Numbered from the stretch's first letter, positions 34,111-43,229 are shown. The stretch: 64,000 bases of DNA from an uncultured Verrucomicrobia subdivision 3 bacterium (GCA_903850425.1 CAINLR010000011.1:1-64000); one strand, 5' to 3'. Notes: a model not told the origin generated them from the sequence alone. A program made the numbers and translations.

Positions 34111-34708
34111 TGGCCAGGGTGTTGGTGGCCGGCACGCTTAACACATCTGTGAGGCGGTTGGCCAGGCTGGCGGCGCGGGCGGCGTGCGCCTGGCCCTGCC
34201 GGCTCATGGCATCCAGAATCGGCGCGGAAATATCCGGCTTCATCAGGTAGAGCAGCTTGGTCACTTCGTCATCCGGCAGCTCGTTGAACATGGTGGCGGC
34301 CCCGTCCGGCGTCATGCCCGCCACGACTTTAATCTGGCGTTTCAGGTTGTCCTTTTCCTGGTCCCGGAACAGCAAAACGCGCTTGTCGAAATCCATCTGC
34401 AGCTTGCTCACGATTTGCGTGACCGTGCTGATCTCGCGGCTCGTGGCGGCCAGGCGCGCCTCCCATTCCTTGAGCTGTTCGGTGCGCAGCGCGAGCGAGT
34501 CGCGTTCCTCCTTGATCTGCGCCACCCACTGATCCATTTCCAGGTTGCGATATTTCCACGACGGATTGTCTTCCGCCGCCACGGCCGGCCTGGCCGCAGC
34601 CGTGGGCGAACCCAGTTGGGCGGTTTGAAACACGGCGAACATGGTCAGGAAGAACAGCACGCCGCCCAGGAGGACCACCGTGCCGGGCGCTTGGAGAATT
34701 CGGTTCAT
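34097..34708 (-). CDS. MotE-like / MgtE-N-domain flagellar protein
   Basis: A 203-residue protein with one N-terminal membrane helix (VVLLGGVLFFLTMFAVF), a long coiled coil (residues about 50 to 125, WVAQIKEERDSLALRTEQLKEWEARLA) and a C-terminal MgtE_N-like domain with IKVVAGMTPDGAATMFNEL and LLYLMKPDISAPILDAM. This architecture matches MotE, the periplasmic chaperone of the stator protein MotB in some bacteria, and the gene commonly follows fliJ as here. Function is inferred from architecture and position. Confidence 0.8.
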   Translation of the reverse strand: MNRILQAPGTVVLLGGVLFFLTMFAVFQTAQLGSPTAAARPAVAAEDNPSWKYRNLEMDQWVAQIKEERDSLALRTEQLKEWEARLAATSREISTVTQIVSKLQMDFDKRVLLFRDQEKDNLKRQIKVVAGMTPDGAATMFNELPDDEVTKLLYLMKPDISAPILDAMSRQGQAHAARAASLANRLTDVLSVPATNTLANAKP

Positions 34709-34709
34709 A

Positions 34710-35174
34710 TCAGTTCAAACAGGGCGATTCCAGCGCGGGGGCCGACTGGCGCTGCACCGCGAGTTCATCAAATATTTTTTGTTCCGCCAACTGCGCCTCG
34801 TGGGCCCAGGCCCGGCGGGATTTTTCGTGAAAGCGGTCGAGCGCCTCGCGTTCGCGCACCGCCAGGGTGAGCGCCTGAAACGCCTGCGCCGCCGCGCGCC
34901 GGGCCTCCGCCAGCGCCGATTCACATTCGTGGCTGCGGACTTCCAGCACCACGCACCACGTCCGCAGACCGACGATGTGGCTCGCCGCCGCGCCATGCTC
35001 CAGTTCGTAAATCACCGCCGCGCGGCCCTCGGCCAGCTTTTCTTCCGCGACGTGCAGCTTGCGCGCGAGCGTGTCGCACTTGGTCAGCGCGCGTGCGTAA
35101 GCCTGCTGCGCCGTGCGTTCGCGTTGCTGGCGCAGCACGCGGATGGATTCAAGCGGAAAATGAAAGGCTTTCAT
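34710..35174 (-). CDS. fliJ: Flagellar export chaperone FliJ
   Basis: A 154-residue, almost entirely helical coiled-coil protein starting at MKAFHFPLESIRVLRQQRER. FliJ acts as the central stalk of the export ATPase ring and binds FlhA. Length, position directly after fliI (ATG overlaps the fliI stop region by four bases) and heptad pattern fit the family; sequence identity is always low in FliJ. Confidence 0.85.
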   Translation of the reverse strand: MKAFHFPLESIRVLRQQRERTAQQAYARALTKCDTLARKLHVAEEKLAEGRAAVIYELEHGAAASHIVGLRTWCVVLEVRSHECESALAEARRAAAQAFQALTLAVREREALDRFHEKSRRAWAHEAQLAEQKIFDELAVQRQSAPALESPCLN

Positions 35175-36520
35175 AATTTGGTGGCCGCCGGGTTGAGGGA
35201 TTGATTCAGCGCCGTCCAACTCTGGGCCGCCGCAAAACCTTCCGTGACGTTCTGCCGCAAAAATTGATTCAGCTTCGGATGCAGCGCGATGGACTGGTCA
35301 ATCGCGGCATTGCTGCCGGCGGGATACGCGCCGATGTTGATCAAATCCGCGTTCTTGCGGTGGGTGGCCAGATGCTCGCGCGCGGCGGCGGTCAATTTTA
35401 TTTTCTCCGGCGGCAGCAGATCGCGGTTCAAGCGGCTGACACTTTCGAGCACGTCAATCGCGGGATAGTGATTTTGGGTGGCGAGTTCGCGCGTCAGCAC
35501 CACATGGCCGTCGAGAATCGAACGCACGGAATCGGCAATCGGATCATTCATGTCGTCCGCCTCGACGAGCACCGTGAATAAGCCCGTGATGGAGCCCGTC
35601 TCGCCCGCACCGGCGCGTTCGAGCAATTGCGGCAGGAGCGAAAAAACCGACGGGGTGTAGCCGCGCGTGGTCGGCGGCTCGCCCACCGCCAGACCGATCT
35701 CGCGTTGCGCCATCGCAAAACGCGTGACCGAATCCATCATCAACAAAACATTTTGTCCGGCGTCGCGAAAATATTCCGCGATCGCCATTGCCAGAAACGC
35801 GCCTTTGACGCGGTTCAGCGCCGGCTCGTTGGACGTGGCGACGATGACCACGGATTTTTTGCGGCCGCGTTCATCCAGATCGCGCTCGATGAATTCGCGC
35901 ACTTCCCGGCCGCGTTCGCCGATCAGCGCGATCACGTTCACATCGGCTTCCGCCTGCGACGCCATCATGCCCAGCAACGTGGATTTGCCGACCCCGCTGC
36001 CGGCAAAAATGCCGAGGCGCTGACCGCGACCGAGCGGCACAAACGTGTCCAACGCCTTGATGCCGGTTTGAAAAACCGTGTCAATGCGCTGGCGTTTGAG
36101 CGGATGCGGCGGACGCAGGTTGAGTCCGACAAAATGTTCGGCGGCGATCGCGCCGCGATCGTCAATCGGATTGCCCAAGCCATCAATCACGCGGCCTTTG
36201 AGCGCGCTGCCGACGGCGACCCGCATCGGCGCGCCGGTGGCAATGACTTCGCTGCCGGGATGAATGCCGTGCAGTTCGCCCAACGGCATCAGGAGCAAAT
36301 GATGATTCCGAAAACCGACGACTTCCGCGAGCATGTCCGCCTTGCCGCGTTCGGACTGGATGCGGACCACTTCGCCGAGCGCGGCGAGCGGCCCTTCCGA
36401 TTCCACGACGAGACCGATGAGCTGCACCACGCGGCCGCAGGTTTCCGTGACGCGCGTTTCACGCACGCGGCGCAAGGCGCTTTGCATCCGGCTGGAAGAA
36501 CATGGAAACGCGGGAGTCAT
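35171..36520 (-). CDS. fliI: Flagellum-specific export ATPase FliI
   Basis: A 449-residue F1-beta-like ATPase that energises export. Walker A is GSGVGKSTLL near residue 178, Walker B lies in QNVLLMMDSVTRFAMAQRE, and LVEADDMNDPIADSVRSILDGHVVLTRELA is the hallmark FliI/YscN block. Start overlaps the fliH stop (ATGA at 36520-36517). All catalytic motifs are intact. Confidence 0.96.
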   Translation of the reverse strand: MTPAFPCSSSRMQSALRRVRETRVTETCGRVVQLIGLVVESEGPLAALGEVVRIQSERGKADMLAEVVGFRNHHLLLMPLGELHGIHPGSEVIATGAPMRVAVGSALKGRVIDGLGNPIDDRGAIAAEHFVGLNLRPPHPLKRQRIDTVFQTGIKALDTFVPLGRGQRLGIFAGSGVGKSTLLGMMASQAEADVNVIALIGERGREVREFIERDLDERGRKKSVVIVATSNEPALNRVKGAFLAMAIAEYFRDAGQNVLLMMDSVTRFAMAQREIGLAVGEPPTTRGYTPSVFSLLPQLLERAGAGETGSITGLFTVLVEADDMNDPIADSVRSILDGHVVLTRELATQNHYPAIDVLESVSRLNRDLLPPEKIKLTAAAREHLATHRKNADLINIGAYPAGSNAAIDQSIALHPKLNQFLRQNVTEGFAAAQSWTALNQSLNPAATKL

Positions 36521-37101
36521 GCCAGGATGGCGTTGCGGAGCTGTTCAATTTTCGTTTCCCGCCGCGCGTCCACAAGCCCGAAGCGCGTCTGCAAAATACA
36601 ACCGCCGCGGCTGACTTCGGCGGAATGGGCAAACCGCAGCGGCCCGATTTCCGGCAGGCCGGCGAGCAGCGGCGAATGATGTTCGCGCAATAACGTGAGA
36701 TCGTCGGGATGCAGTTGCACCACGATTTCCGCAGTGTCCTCGGCCTGACGCAGCGCCTCGCGGACGACCGCTTCCACGGCAGGCGCATCAATCGGCAGGC
36801 CGGCGACCATTTTGCCGGCGGCTTCGACCGCAAGCAAAAGCAAACTCGTCTCCGCTTCGTGCGCGACGTGCGGCAGGGTGCGCTGGAGGGAGTCTAAAAT
36901 GCCGCGCTGAAGCTCGATGGTTTCGTTGCGCTGGGTGAGCAATTGTTCGTTCAGGGCGCTTTGGCCCTCGCACCGGCCGCGTTCGAAAGCGGCGGCTTCG
37001 CGCTCGGTCAGAAACTGCTGCCAGTCCTGGGACGGTGACCCCACGAGCAGGCGGACGTCGCTCAAAGGCCGGTCGAAATTGATGGGTTCAGACCATTTCA
37101 T
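36517..37101 (-). CDS. fliH: Flagellar assembly protein FliH
   Basis: A 194-residue negative regulator and carrier of FliI, starting at MKWSEPINFDRPLSDVRLL inside the end of fliG. The central helix EREAAAFERGRCEGQSALNEQLL has the Ala/Gly/Glu-spaced pattern of FliH, and the C-terminal ATP-synthase-delta-like domain contains HPDDLTLLREHHSPL and the SRGGCILQTRFGLVDARRETKIEQL ending. A longer upstream frame fully overlaps fliG and is rejected. Confidence 0.92.
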   Translation of the reverse strand: MKWSEPINFDRPLSDVRLLVGSPSQDWQQFLTEREAAAFERGRCEGQSALNEQLLTQRNETIELQRGILDSLQRTLPHVAHEAETSLLLLAVEAAGKMVAGLPIDAPAVEAVVREALRQAEDTAEIVVQLHPDDLTLLREHHSPLLAGLPEIGPLRFAHSAEVSRGGCILQTRFGLVDARRETKIEQLRNAILA

Positions 37102-38137
37102 TTTCGGTGACGCGGGTTTCGTCGAGGTCAATTTCGCCCTCGGCCTCGAGTTTGCGGACGGCATCAATGATGCGGAACTGCGCCGCCTCCACATCGCGCG
37201 GCTTGACCGCGCCCATGAAGGCGATTTCTTCCTGCACCGATTCGGCGGCGCGGCGCGAGATGTTGGCGAGCAACAGTTTCTTGAGCGCCTCGCTGGCTTT
37301 CTTAAGCGAGACGGTGAGGTCGCGCATGTCAATTTCGCGCATGATGCGCTGGATGGCTCCGGGCGAGAGCAGCAGCAGGTCTTCGAACGTGAACATTTTC
37401 TTGCGGATGGAATTGGTCAGTTCGGGATTGCGATTTTCCAGACCGGTCAAAAATTCCCGGCTGACCGTTTTGTCCATCGCGTTGAGCACATCGGCCACGG
37501 TGGTGACGCCGCCGGTCTGCGACAGCGCACGCGTTTGCTTGACGCCGAGCCGTGTGTTGAGCACGTCCACCACTTTCTCCGCGACCTCCACCGGGGTCGG
37601 CGCGAGCGTGGCCAGCCGTTCAATCACCTGGTCGCGCTGGTCCGGCCGGAGCAGATTCAGCACTTGCGCCGATTTTTCCGGCGCGATGTGGCTGATGACA
37701 AAGGTGATCACCTGCGCCTGTTCGTCGCGGATGAGGTTGAAAATGTGGCGCGGATCCATGTCGGCGATGATCTGCATCGAGCCGAGCGGAGCCCGCGTCG
37801 TGGCGATGCGGCCGATCACGTCGCTGGCCTTGAATGCGCCGAGCGCCTTCTCCAGCGTATTCCGCGTCACGTCAATACCCGCGTAAATCGAGGTGCTGGC
37901 CGAGACGGCGATGGCGGAAAATTCCTGGAGAATTTGCTGCTGCTGGTCCCGCGAAATCAGATTAAACCGGGACATCTCACGCGAGATGGTCTCGATTTCG
38001 CGCGGCTGAAACTGGCGCAGCACCACGGCGGCGCTGTCCGGCCCAAGCATCACCAGCAAGGCTGCCAGCATCTGGGCCTTGGAAAGACTGCCGTTCTCGG
38101 CAGCGATGGAATCGGGATTGGCTTCAGCGGCGATCAT
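37088..38137 (-). CDS. fliG: Flagellar motor switch protein FliG
   Basis: A 349-residue C-ring protein that contacts the stator and sets rotation sense. Blocks: LSKAQMLAALLVMLGPDSAAVVL, the EHPQ-like RDEQAQVITFVISHIAPEKSAQVL, and the C-terminal charged segment MFTFEDLLLLSPGAIQRIMREIDMRDLTVSLKKA with the conserved charged residues of the torque helix. Start overlaps the fliF stop by 14 bases. Confidence 0.95.
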   Translation of the reverse strand: MIAAEANPDSIAAENGSLSKAQMLAALLVMLGPDSAAVVLRQFQPREIETISREMSRFNLISRDQQQQILQEFSAIAVSASTSIYAGIDVTRNTLEKALGAFKASDVIGRIATTRAPLGSMQIIADMDPRHIFNLIRDEQAQVITFVISHIAPEKSAQVLNLLRPDQRDQVIERLATLAPTPVEVAEKVVDVLNTRLGVKQTRALSQTGGVTTVADVLNAMDKTVSREFLTGLENRNPELTNSIRKKMFTFEDLLLLSPGAIQRIMREIDMRDLTVSLKKASEALKKLLLANISRRAAESVQEEIAFMGAVKPRDVEAAQFRIIDAVRKLEAEGEIDLDETRVTENEMV

Positions 38138-39758
38138 GGGTTTCCGTTTCCGTGGTATGGCCGCGGTTCATCCAATCACGGATGGCCTGGGTCATGTTGT
38201 TGGGATTGTCCTTGATGAGCTTGTTCAGCACATCCACCGTGACGACGCCGGGCTGCGGCTCAAAACTAAAGTCACCGAAGCGATTGTGGCCATTGCCGTT
38301 CCCGGTGGCGGTGCTCTTATAGCCGAGGCGGCCCACCGGCACACCAATGGGGATCTCCGGGACGGACGTGCTCTTGAACGCGCGCATCAAAACGAACAGC
38401 GCGACCAAGCCGAGTCCGGGATACATGAGACTGCGCGCGAGATTCATCCAATAATCACGCTTGGTTTGCTGGTCCATTTGCTGCGTCAGATCATTTGCGA
38501 ACTGGTCATTGAAGGGCATTTCTTCCAGCGCTACAATGTCGCCACGCGTCGTGTCCGCGCCGATCGCGCTGGTGGCGATGCGGCGCAGTTTCTCCATTTC
38601 CTCCGGCGTGCGCGCCACCATTTTGCGGTCGGCACCCGTGCCTTCCATCTGGCTGGCGACGGTGATGGCGGCCGTGAGCCGTTTCAACCCGCCGACCGCC
38701 TGGGTCACTTCGGTGTGCACCTTGCCGACCTCATATTCGATGGTCGAGACCGACTTGTTGTTTTTGGTGTTGTTCACCGGGGCCGCCGCCACGGCATTGT
38801 TGGTGTCGGCGGTGTTGGCGGAAATGCCCGTCGCCTGATTGTTGGCGGCGGTGGCCGAACTCAAACTGTCATCCGTCTTGGTCTGCATTTTGACAACCTG
38901 TCCATCCGGGTCATACTTGTCCTCGGTCTTGGTGCTGGTGTCGTAATTCACCTCCGCCGAAACGCGCACGATCGCCTGGCCGGGACCGAGGACTTTCTCG
39001 AGCATGTCCTGCGCTTTGCGCGCCAGATACAGTTCCAGGTTGCGACGCATCGCGAGCTGCGACGTGGACAGCCCGGTGATGGAATCGTCATCCTGATTTT
39101 CCGAAAGCACGTTGCCCAGATTATCCACCACCGAAACGTGGTTGGGTTTCAAGCCCTCGACGGAATTGGCGACGAGAAAGCGGATGGAATTGATGGCCTG
39201 CGCGGGCAGTTGCGAATTGCCGCGCACGCGCACGAACACGGAGGCGGTCGCAAATTTATTCTTGTCGAGCAGCAACCGGTTTTCCGGCAGCACGATCATC
39301 ACGCGCGCCGACTGGATCTCGTCCAACTGGCCGATGGTGCGGGAGAGTTCGCCTTGGAGCGCGCGGGTGTAATTGGCCCGCTGCACGAAATCGGAAATGC
39401 CGAAGTTCGGCTTGTCGAAAATCTCGAAACCTACGCCGTCGCCCTGCGGAATGCCCTTGCCCGCCAGATTCATCCGCATCGTATAAATTTTTTCGGTGGG
39501 CACGGAAATGGAACCGCCGCTGCTGACTTTGTAAGGCACCTTGGCGTCGTCGAGCGCGGCCGTCACCTTGGACGCTTCGGCGTCGGAGAGGCCGCCGTAA
39601 AGCAGCCCGTAGTCCGTGTGCGACGACCAGAGGCTGATCGCCGCGAGACCCGCGATCAGCACGAAGGTGGCGGCGGCCACACTGACCCGCTGGCTCGCCC
39701 CGAGCTGACCCCAGATGTCGGCCAGTTGCTTGCCGAGTTTGGAAAGATTTTGATTCAT
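38124..39758 (-). CDS. fliF: Flagellar MS-ring protein FliF
   Basis: A 544-residue protein that makes the MS ring. Two membrane helices bracket the periplasmic ring-building domains: VSVAAATFVLIAGLAAISLW near residue 35 and YPGLGLVALFVLMRAF near 445. YGLLYGGLSDAEASKVTAALDDAKVPYKV, ILLLDKNKFATASVFVRVRG-like and VEGLKPNHVSVVDNLGNVLS are family blocks. The cytoplasmic C-terminus binds FliG. Start 39758 follows fliE by nine bases. Confidence 0.95.
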   Translation of the reverse strand: MNQNLSKLGKQLADIWGQLGASQRVSVAAATFVLIAGLAAISLWSSHTDYGLLYGGLSDAEASKVTAALDDAKVPYKVSSGGSISVPTEKIYTMRMNLAGKGIPQGDGVGFEIFDKPNFGISDFVQRANYTRALQGELSRTIGQLDEIQSARVMIVLPENRLLLDKNKFATASVFVRVRGNSQLPAQAINSIRFLVANSVEGLKPNHVSVVDNLGNVLSENQDDDSITGLSTSQLAMRRNLELYLARKAQDMLEKVLGPGQAIVRVSAEVNYDTSTKTEDKYDPDGQVVKMQTKTDDSLSSATAANNQATGISANTADTNNAVAAAPVNNTKNNKSVSTIEYEVGKVHTEVTQAVGGLKRLTAAITVASQMEGTGADRKMVARTPEEMEKLRRIATSAIGADTTRGDIVALEEMPFNDQFANDLTQQMDQQTKRDYWMNLARSLMYPGLGLVALFVLMRAFKSTSVPEIPIGVPVGRLGYKSTATGNGNGHNRFGDFSFEPQPGVVTVDVLNKLIKDNPNNMTQAIRDWMNRGHTTETETHDRR

Positions 39759-39767
39759 TTAGATTCC

Positions 39768-40115
39768 CTAAATCTGCATCCGCATGATTTCCTGGTAGGA
39801 CTCCAGCAGTTTGTTGCGCACCTCGACCATGAGCTGGAACGAGACGCTTGCTTCCTCCATGCCGATGACGGCCTGATGCAACGGCACGTTTTGTCCGCTC
39901 TGGAGGGCATTGACCATCTGACCAGAAACTTGCTGCTTGGCGTTCACTTCCGAAACCATCTTGCCCAGCATCGAGGAAAAAACATCGCCGCCAATGGGCG
40001 TGCCGCTCGTGACCGGCGCCGACGCCGGCAACTGCGAGAGGTCGCGGTTGGTAAGTTCCCGGACCTGCGGCAGCGAACCGGCTGAATAAGCGGGGATGGA
40101 CGAGAGCGGTGACAC
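39768..40115 (-). CDS. fliE: Flagellar hook-basal body protein FliE
   Basis: A 115-residue adaptor between MS ring and rod. The C-terminal half VNALQSGQNVPLHQAVIGMEEASVSFQLMVEVRNKLLESYQEIMRMQI matches the whole FliE signature in segments. The start is GTG at 40115, with no good ribosome site, so the first 40 residues are uncertain; the gene lies 21 bases after flgC. Confidence 0.9.
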   Translation of the reverse strand: MSPLSSIPAYSAGSLPQVRELTNRDLSQLPASAPVTSGTPIGGDVFSSMLGKMVSEVNAKQQVSGQMVNALQSGQNVPLHQAVIGMEEASVSFQLMVEVRNKLLESYQEIMRMQI

Positions 40116-40136
40116 AGGTTAAGCGGGTTAAAGGGT

Positions 40137-40562
40137 TTAGTGCCGGCCCATCGCCAGCGTTTGCATGGCCATGGAACGCGCGTTTTTGACAACGGCGAGG
40201 TTCGCCTCATAGGTGCGCGAGGCCGAAATCATGTCGGCCATTTCCTCATGGATGTTGATGTTCGGCATCGCCACGTTGCCTTTCGCATCGGCTTCGGGAT
40301 TGGTGGGGTCGTGCAGTTGGAGCGGCGGACGCCGATCTCTTTCAATGCGGGCGACCTGCGTGGTGGGCAGCTCCGCCTGGCTGCCGTCCATGGCCGTCTT
40401 CAAAACCGATTCGAACACCACCACGCGCCGCTGATAAGGTTGGCCATTCACGTCGTGGGCCGTGTGCGCGTTCGCGATGTTTTGGGAAATGACATCCAGC
40501 CGCGTGCGCTCGGCGTCGAGCGCGGACGAGGTGTTCTGGATGCCGGTGAGAAGGTTGATCAT
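40137..40562 (-). CDS. flgC: Flagellar rod protein FlgC
   Basis: A 141-residue proximal rod protein. The N-terminus NTSSALDAERTRLDVISQNIANAHT and C-terminal INIHEEMADMISASRTYEANLAVVKNAR are diagnostic. Length is normal. It starts ten bases after the flgB stop. Confidence 0.96.
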   Translation of the reverse strand: MINLLTGIQNTSSALDAERTRLDVISQNIANAHTAHDVNGQPYQRRVVVFESVLKTAMDGSQAELPTTQVARIERDRRPPLQLHDPTNPEADAKGNVAMPNINIHEEMADMISASRTYEANLAVVKNARSMAMQTLAMGRH

Positions 40563-40572
40563 AACGGTTCAA

Positions 40573-40953
40573 TTATGATTTGCCCGTGATGGCCATGCGC
40601 ATTTTCGCCAACATGCCGCTGACCATCTGGGTTTCGAGCGAGTGCGTGATGGCATTTTGATTCATGCGCATCAATTCCGCCTCGAGATGCACCGTGTTGC
40701 CGTCTTTGCTGTTGGGAATCGAAGTCAAGTCCGCGGCCAAGGTGGGTTTGAGCGAAGCGAGTTGCGACGCATCGCCGGACGAACTGGCGCGCTGCAACTC
40801 CTGCTCGAACGACGGCGCGAGGTCCACGCGTTTGTAACCGGGCGTTTCGAGGTTGGCCAGATTGTTGGCGATGGCTTCCTGCCGGAGCGCCACCGCATCC
40901 AGCGTTTTCTTGGCTGTAAGATAGTTGGGCTGGGAGAACAGGGCTTCAATCAT
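40573..40953 (-). CDS. flgB: Flagellar rod protein FlgB, first gene of the operon
   Basis: A 126-residue proximal rod protein with ALRQEAIANNLANLETPGYKRVD near the N-terminus and NQNAITHSLETQMVSGMLAKMRMAI at the end. It is the promoter-proximal gene of the 20-gene flagellar operon. Its ATG (40953-40951) lies in the loop of a perfect 9-base-pair hairpin, and no Shine-Dalgarno sequence is visible, so its translation may be structurally controlled. Confidence 0.96.
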   Translation of the reverse strand: MIEALFSQPNYLTAKKTLDAVALRQEAIANNLANLETPGYKRVDLAPSFEQELQRASSSGDASQLASLKPTLAADLTSIPNSKDGNTVHLEAELMRMNQNAITHSLETQMVSGMLAKMRMAITGKS

Positions 40954-40965
40954 ACAATTGAAGCC
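40942..40965 (-). promoter_or_regulatory. Hairpin enclosing the flgB start codon
   Basis: GGCTTCAAT (40942-40950) and ATTGAAGCC (40957-40965) are perfectly complementary; the six-base loop holds the flgB ATG. In the mRNA the stem would sequester both flanks of the start codon. A sequence resembling a FliA-type -10 (GCCGATGG on the minus strand near 40985) lies upstream, but no convincing -35 partner was found. Confidence 0.5.
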
Positions 40966-41339
40966 TGAGAAGCAATGACGATGCCATCGGCAGAAAAGCG
41001 CGTAAAACCAAGGGTTTTCATCAGGCGCCGGCGGGGCCTGGGCAAATGTTACCGTGCGCCGCGAACCGACTAGGCAAGGTTGTCAGGGCAGACCCACACG
41101 CCGCCCGCCAACGCCTTCGGCTCTGGCAATGGCATAGCCGTCATGCCGGCGGGCTCAGGCGGTTGGCGGCGTTGGCCGCGCTCCGCGCTGGCAGCTTGGC
41201 GGCGGGCACCGGCAGACTGGCAGGAACACGATCCAGCCTTTCTTTCACCCGATTGCCGGTTTACGCACCAGACCCGTGTCGCCATGCTGGGCCGAGCGGG
41301 CGCATCCGGAATGTCCCCAAGTAAGGTCCTCTAAACACC
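40966..41339. other. Intergenic region upstream of the flagellar operon
   Basis: About 370 bases between flgB and the serine acetyltransferase gene. It must hold the flagellar operon promoter, but I see no clear sigma-54 or sigma-70 site. The open frames here are GC-driven, without ribosome sites. Confidence 0.4.
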
Positions 41340-42254
41340 TCAAATCTGAAAATCCAGCGCGGCGTTTTTTTCGGCTTTGCTCAGGACGCGCATGTCCAGG
41401 CCATCGTAAATCACCAATGAATTCGGCTGCACGCTGTCCATGATGAACACGTTGCCGCCGATGGTGCTGCCTGCGCCAATGATGGTTTCACCGCCCAGAA
41501 TCGTCGCGCCGGGATAAATCGTCACGCGGTCCTCAATGGTCGGATGGCGCTTCTTGCCTTTCAGCAGTTGGCCGCCGGCCGTGGATTTTGCGCCGAGCGT
41601 CGTGCCGTGATACATCTTTACATGGTTCCCGATGATGGCCGTCTCGCCGACGACCGTGCCAGTGCAATGATCCACAAAAAAGTGCGAGCCGATCTTCGCG
41701 CCCGGATGCAAATCCATGCCCGTGCGCGCATGGGCCCACTCGCTCATGATGCGCGGAATGAGTGCGACATCTTTCAAATACAGCTCATGCGCCAGCCGCT
41801 GCACGGAAATGGCCTCGACAAACGGATACGACACGATGATCTCTTCCTTGCTCGCCGCCGCCGGGTCGCCATCGAACGCCGCCTCCACATCCGTCTGCAA
41901 AATATCGCGGATGCGCGGCAGGCGGCCGAGAAATTCCACCGTCAACTGGTGAGCCGCGTGGGGAATCTCTTTTTTGACCAAGCCCGCCGGCGGCAGGTAT
42001 TCGAGGCTCTTGCGGATTTCGTCCTCCAGCTTTCCCAACACCGAATCCAGCAACGCCGCCGTCTCGACTTTGATCTCCGATGAGTGAATCAACTTCTCAT
42101 CGAAGAAACCGGGGAACAGCAGCCGCAACAAATCCTGCGCGATGGCGGTGACGACGCGCTTGGACGGCAGGTTTTTACCGTCGAGATGATTAATGCCGCC
42201 GGTCTTCGCGTAAGACGCGACCAGTTGGTTGGCAAGTTGAGTGACCGTTTCCAT
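41340..42254 (-). CDS. cysE: Serine O-acetyltransferase
   Basis: A 304-residue enzyme making O-acetyl-serine for cysteine synthesis. I start at METVTQLANQLVASY (42254); a longer frame to 42377 runs into the ilvN promoter. The N-terminal helical domain is the EpsC-like long form, then left-handed beta-helix hexapeptides: GAKIGSHFFVDHCTGTVVGE (with the catalytic His), IIGNHVKMYHGTTLGA, PTIEDRVTIYPGATILGG. The C-terminal tail is long enough for feedback control. It is divergent from ilvN. Confidence 0.9.
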   Translation of the reverse strand: METVTQLANQLVASYAKTGGINHLDGKNLPSKRVVTAIAQDLLRLLFPGFFDEKLIHSSEIKVETAALLDSVLGKLEDEIRKSLEYLPPAGLVKKEIPHAAHQLTVEFLGRLPRIRDILQTDVEAAFDGDPAAASKEEIIVSYPFVEAISVQRLAHELYLKDVALIPRIMSEWAHARTGMDLHPGAKIGSHFFVDHCTGTVVGETAIIGNHVKMYHGTTLGAKSTAGGQLLKGKKRHPTIEDRVTIYPGATILGGETIIGAGSTIGGNVFIMDSVQPNSLVIYDGLDMRVLSKAEKNAALDFQI

Positions 42255-42357
42255 AGCCGCCAATTTACACAAATCCACGAACGCAAAAAGTCTAATTTGG
42301 CGGCTGGGAAAAAGGCGTCCGCGCGCGCCGGCTAATTTTAATGAGCACGCCAGCTTA

Positions 42358-42396
42358 AATTTGCAAATTGACCACATTTCCTCGCGTTGCTAGGCT
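42358..42396 (+). promoter_or_regulatory. ilvN promoter with palindromic operator
   Basis: A perfect 12-base palindrome AATTTGCAAATT (42358-42369) merges into TTGACC (-35, 42368-42373), followed by exactly 17 bases and TAGGCT (-10, 42391-42396). The same arrangement with the same spacing stands before ilvC. Confidence 0.7.
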
Positions 42397-42420
42397 TGCC
42401 GTCCGTTCCAAACGGTTTTT

Positions 42421-42894
42421 ATGCGACACACCATTTCAGTTCTTGTGGAAAATAAGTTCGGCGTGCTCACGCGCGTGGCCGGGCTGTTCAGCGGCCGCGG
42501 CTACAACATTGACACGCTCAACGTCGGCCCGACGCACGATCCAGTTTTGTCGCGCATGACCATCGTCACGCACGGCGACGAGGCGACGCTGGAACAAATC
42601 GTCAAGCAACTCAACAAACTGCCGAACGTCATCAAGGTGCAGAATTTCAGCGAGGGCGAATATGTGGACCGCGAACTCGTGCTGGTGAAGGTCGGCGTGG
42701 ATTCCAAGTCGCGCGCCGAGGTGATGCAGATCACGGACATTTTCCGCGCGAAAATCGTGGATGTGCAGCCCAAGTCGCTCACGGTCGAAATCACCGGCAG
42801 CGGCAGCAAAGTGGAAAAATTTCTCGGCTTGATGCAGACGTTCGGCGTGCTGGAATTGACGCGCACCGGGCAGGTGGCGCTGCCCAGAAAATAA
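42421..42894 (+). CDS. ilvN: Acetolactate synthase small (regulatory) subunit
   Basis: A 157-residue regulatory subunit that binds valine and activates the large subunit in valine, leucine and isoleucine synthesis. The ACT domain is complete: MRHTISVLVENKFGVLTRVAGLFSGRGYNIDTLNVG, then SRMTIVTHGDE. The C-terminal domain ends in FGVLELTRTGQVAL. No large subunit (ilvB) is in the window; downstream are two small genes and then ilvC. Confidence 0.95.
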   Translation: MRHTISVLVENKFGVLTRVAGLFSGRGYNIDTLNVGPTHDPVLSRMTIVTHGDEATLEQIVKQLNKLPNVIKVQNFSEGEYVDRELVLVKVGVDSKSRAEVMQITDIFRAKIVDVQPKSLTVEITGSGSKVEKFLGLMQTFGVLELTRTGQVALPRK

Positions 42895-42947
42895 TTTCCG
42901 CCCGGCTGGTTGAGCGCCCGGCCGCATTGTTGTATGGTTGAATCGTG

Positions 42948-43229
42948 ATGAAAAAAATCACCGCATTAAAGGTTTTGGACAATTACCGCGTCTGGCTGCG
43001 TTTCAGCGACGGCGTGGAAGGTGAAGTGGATTTTTCTTCAAAACCGCGCACGGGCGTTTTTGCTTTTTGGAGCAGTTATGACAATTTCCTCAAAGCGCGC
43101 ATTGGTGATTTCGGCGAATTGGTTTGGAATGACCAGCTTGATTTTTGCCCCGATTCCCTCTGGCGGCAAGTGACCGGCGAAAATTCCAAAGGGTTATTGG
43201 ATCAAAACCCGCAACCTGTCCATGCCTGA
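42948..43229 (+). CDS. DUF2442-family small protein
   Basis: A 93-residue protein: MKKITALKVLDNYRVWLRFSDGVEGEVDF is the family's typical opening and VWNDQLDFCPDSLWRQV its end. DUF2442 proteins commonly stand next to DUF4160 proteins, as here (8-base overlap), in pairs thought to be toxin-antitoxin-like, though a biochemical role is not established. A GTG one codon upstream is an alternative start. Located between ilvN and ilvC. Confidence 0.85.
   Translation: MKKITALKVLDNYRVWLRFSDGVEGEVDFSSKPRTGVFAFWSSYDNFLKARIGDFGELVWNDQLDFCPDSLWRQVTGENSKGLLDQNPQPVHA

Noticed and set aside
38079-40085. Long open frame on the plus strand opposite fliF-fliE
   Set aside because: It is the antisense shadow of well-recognised flagellar genes, rich in His/Arg/Gly and without a family match; caused by high GC at third codon positions.
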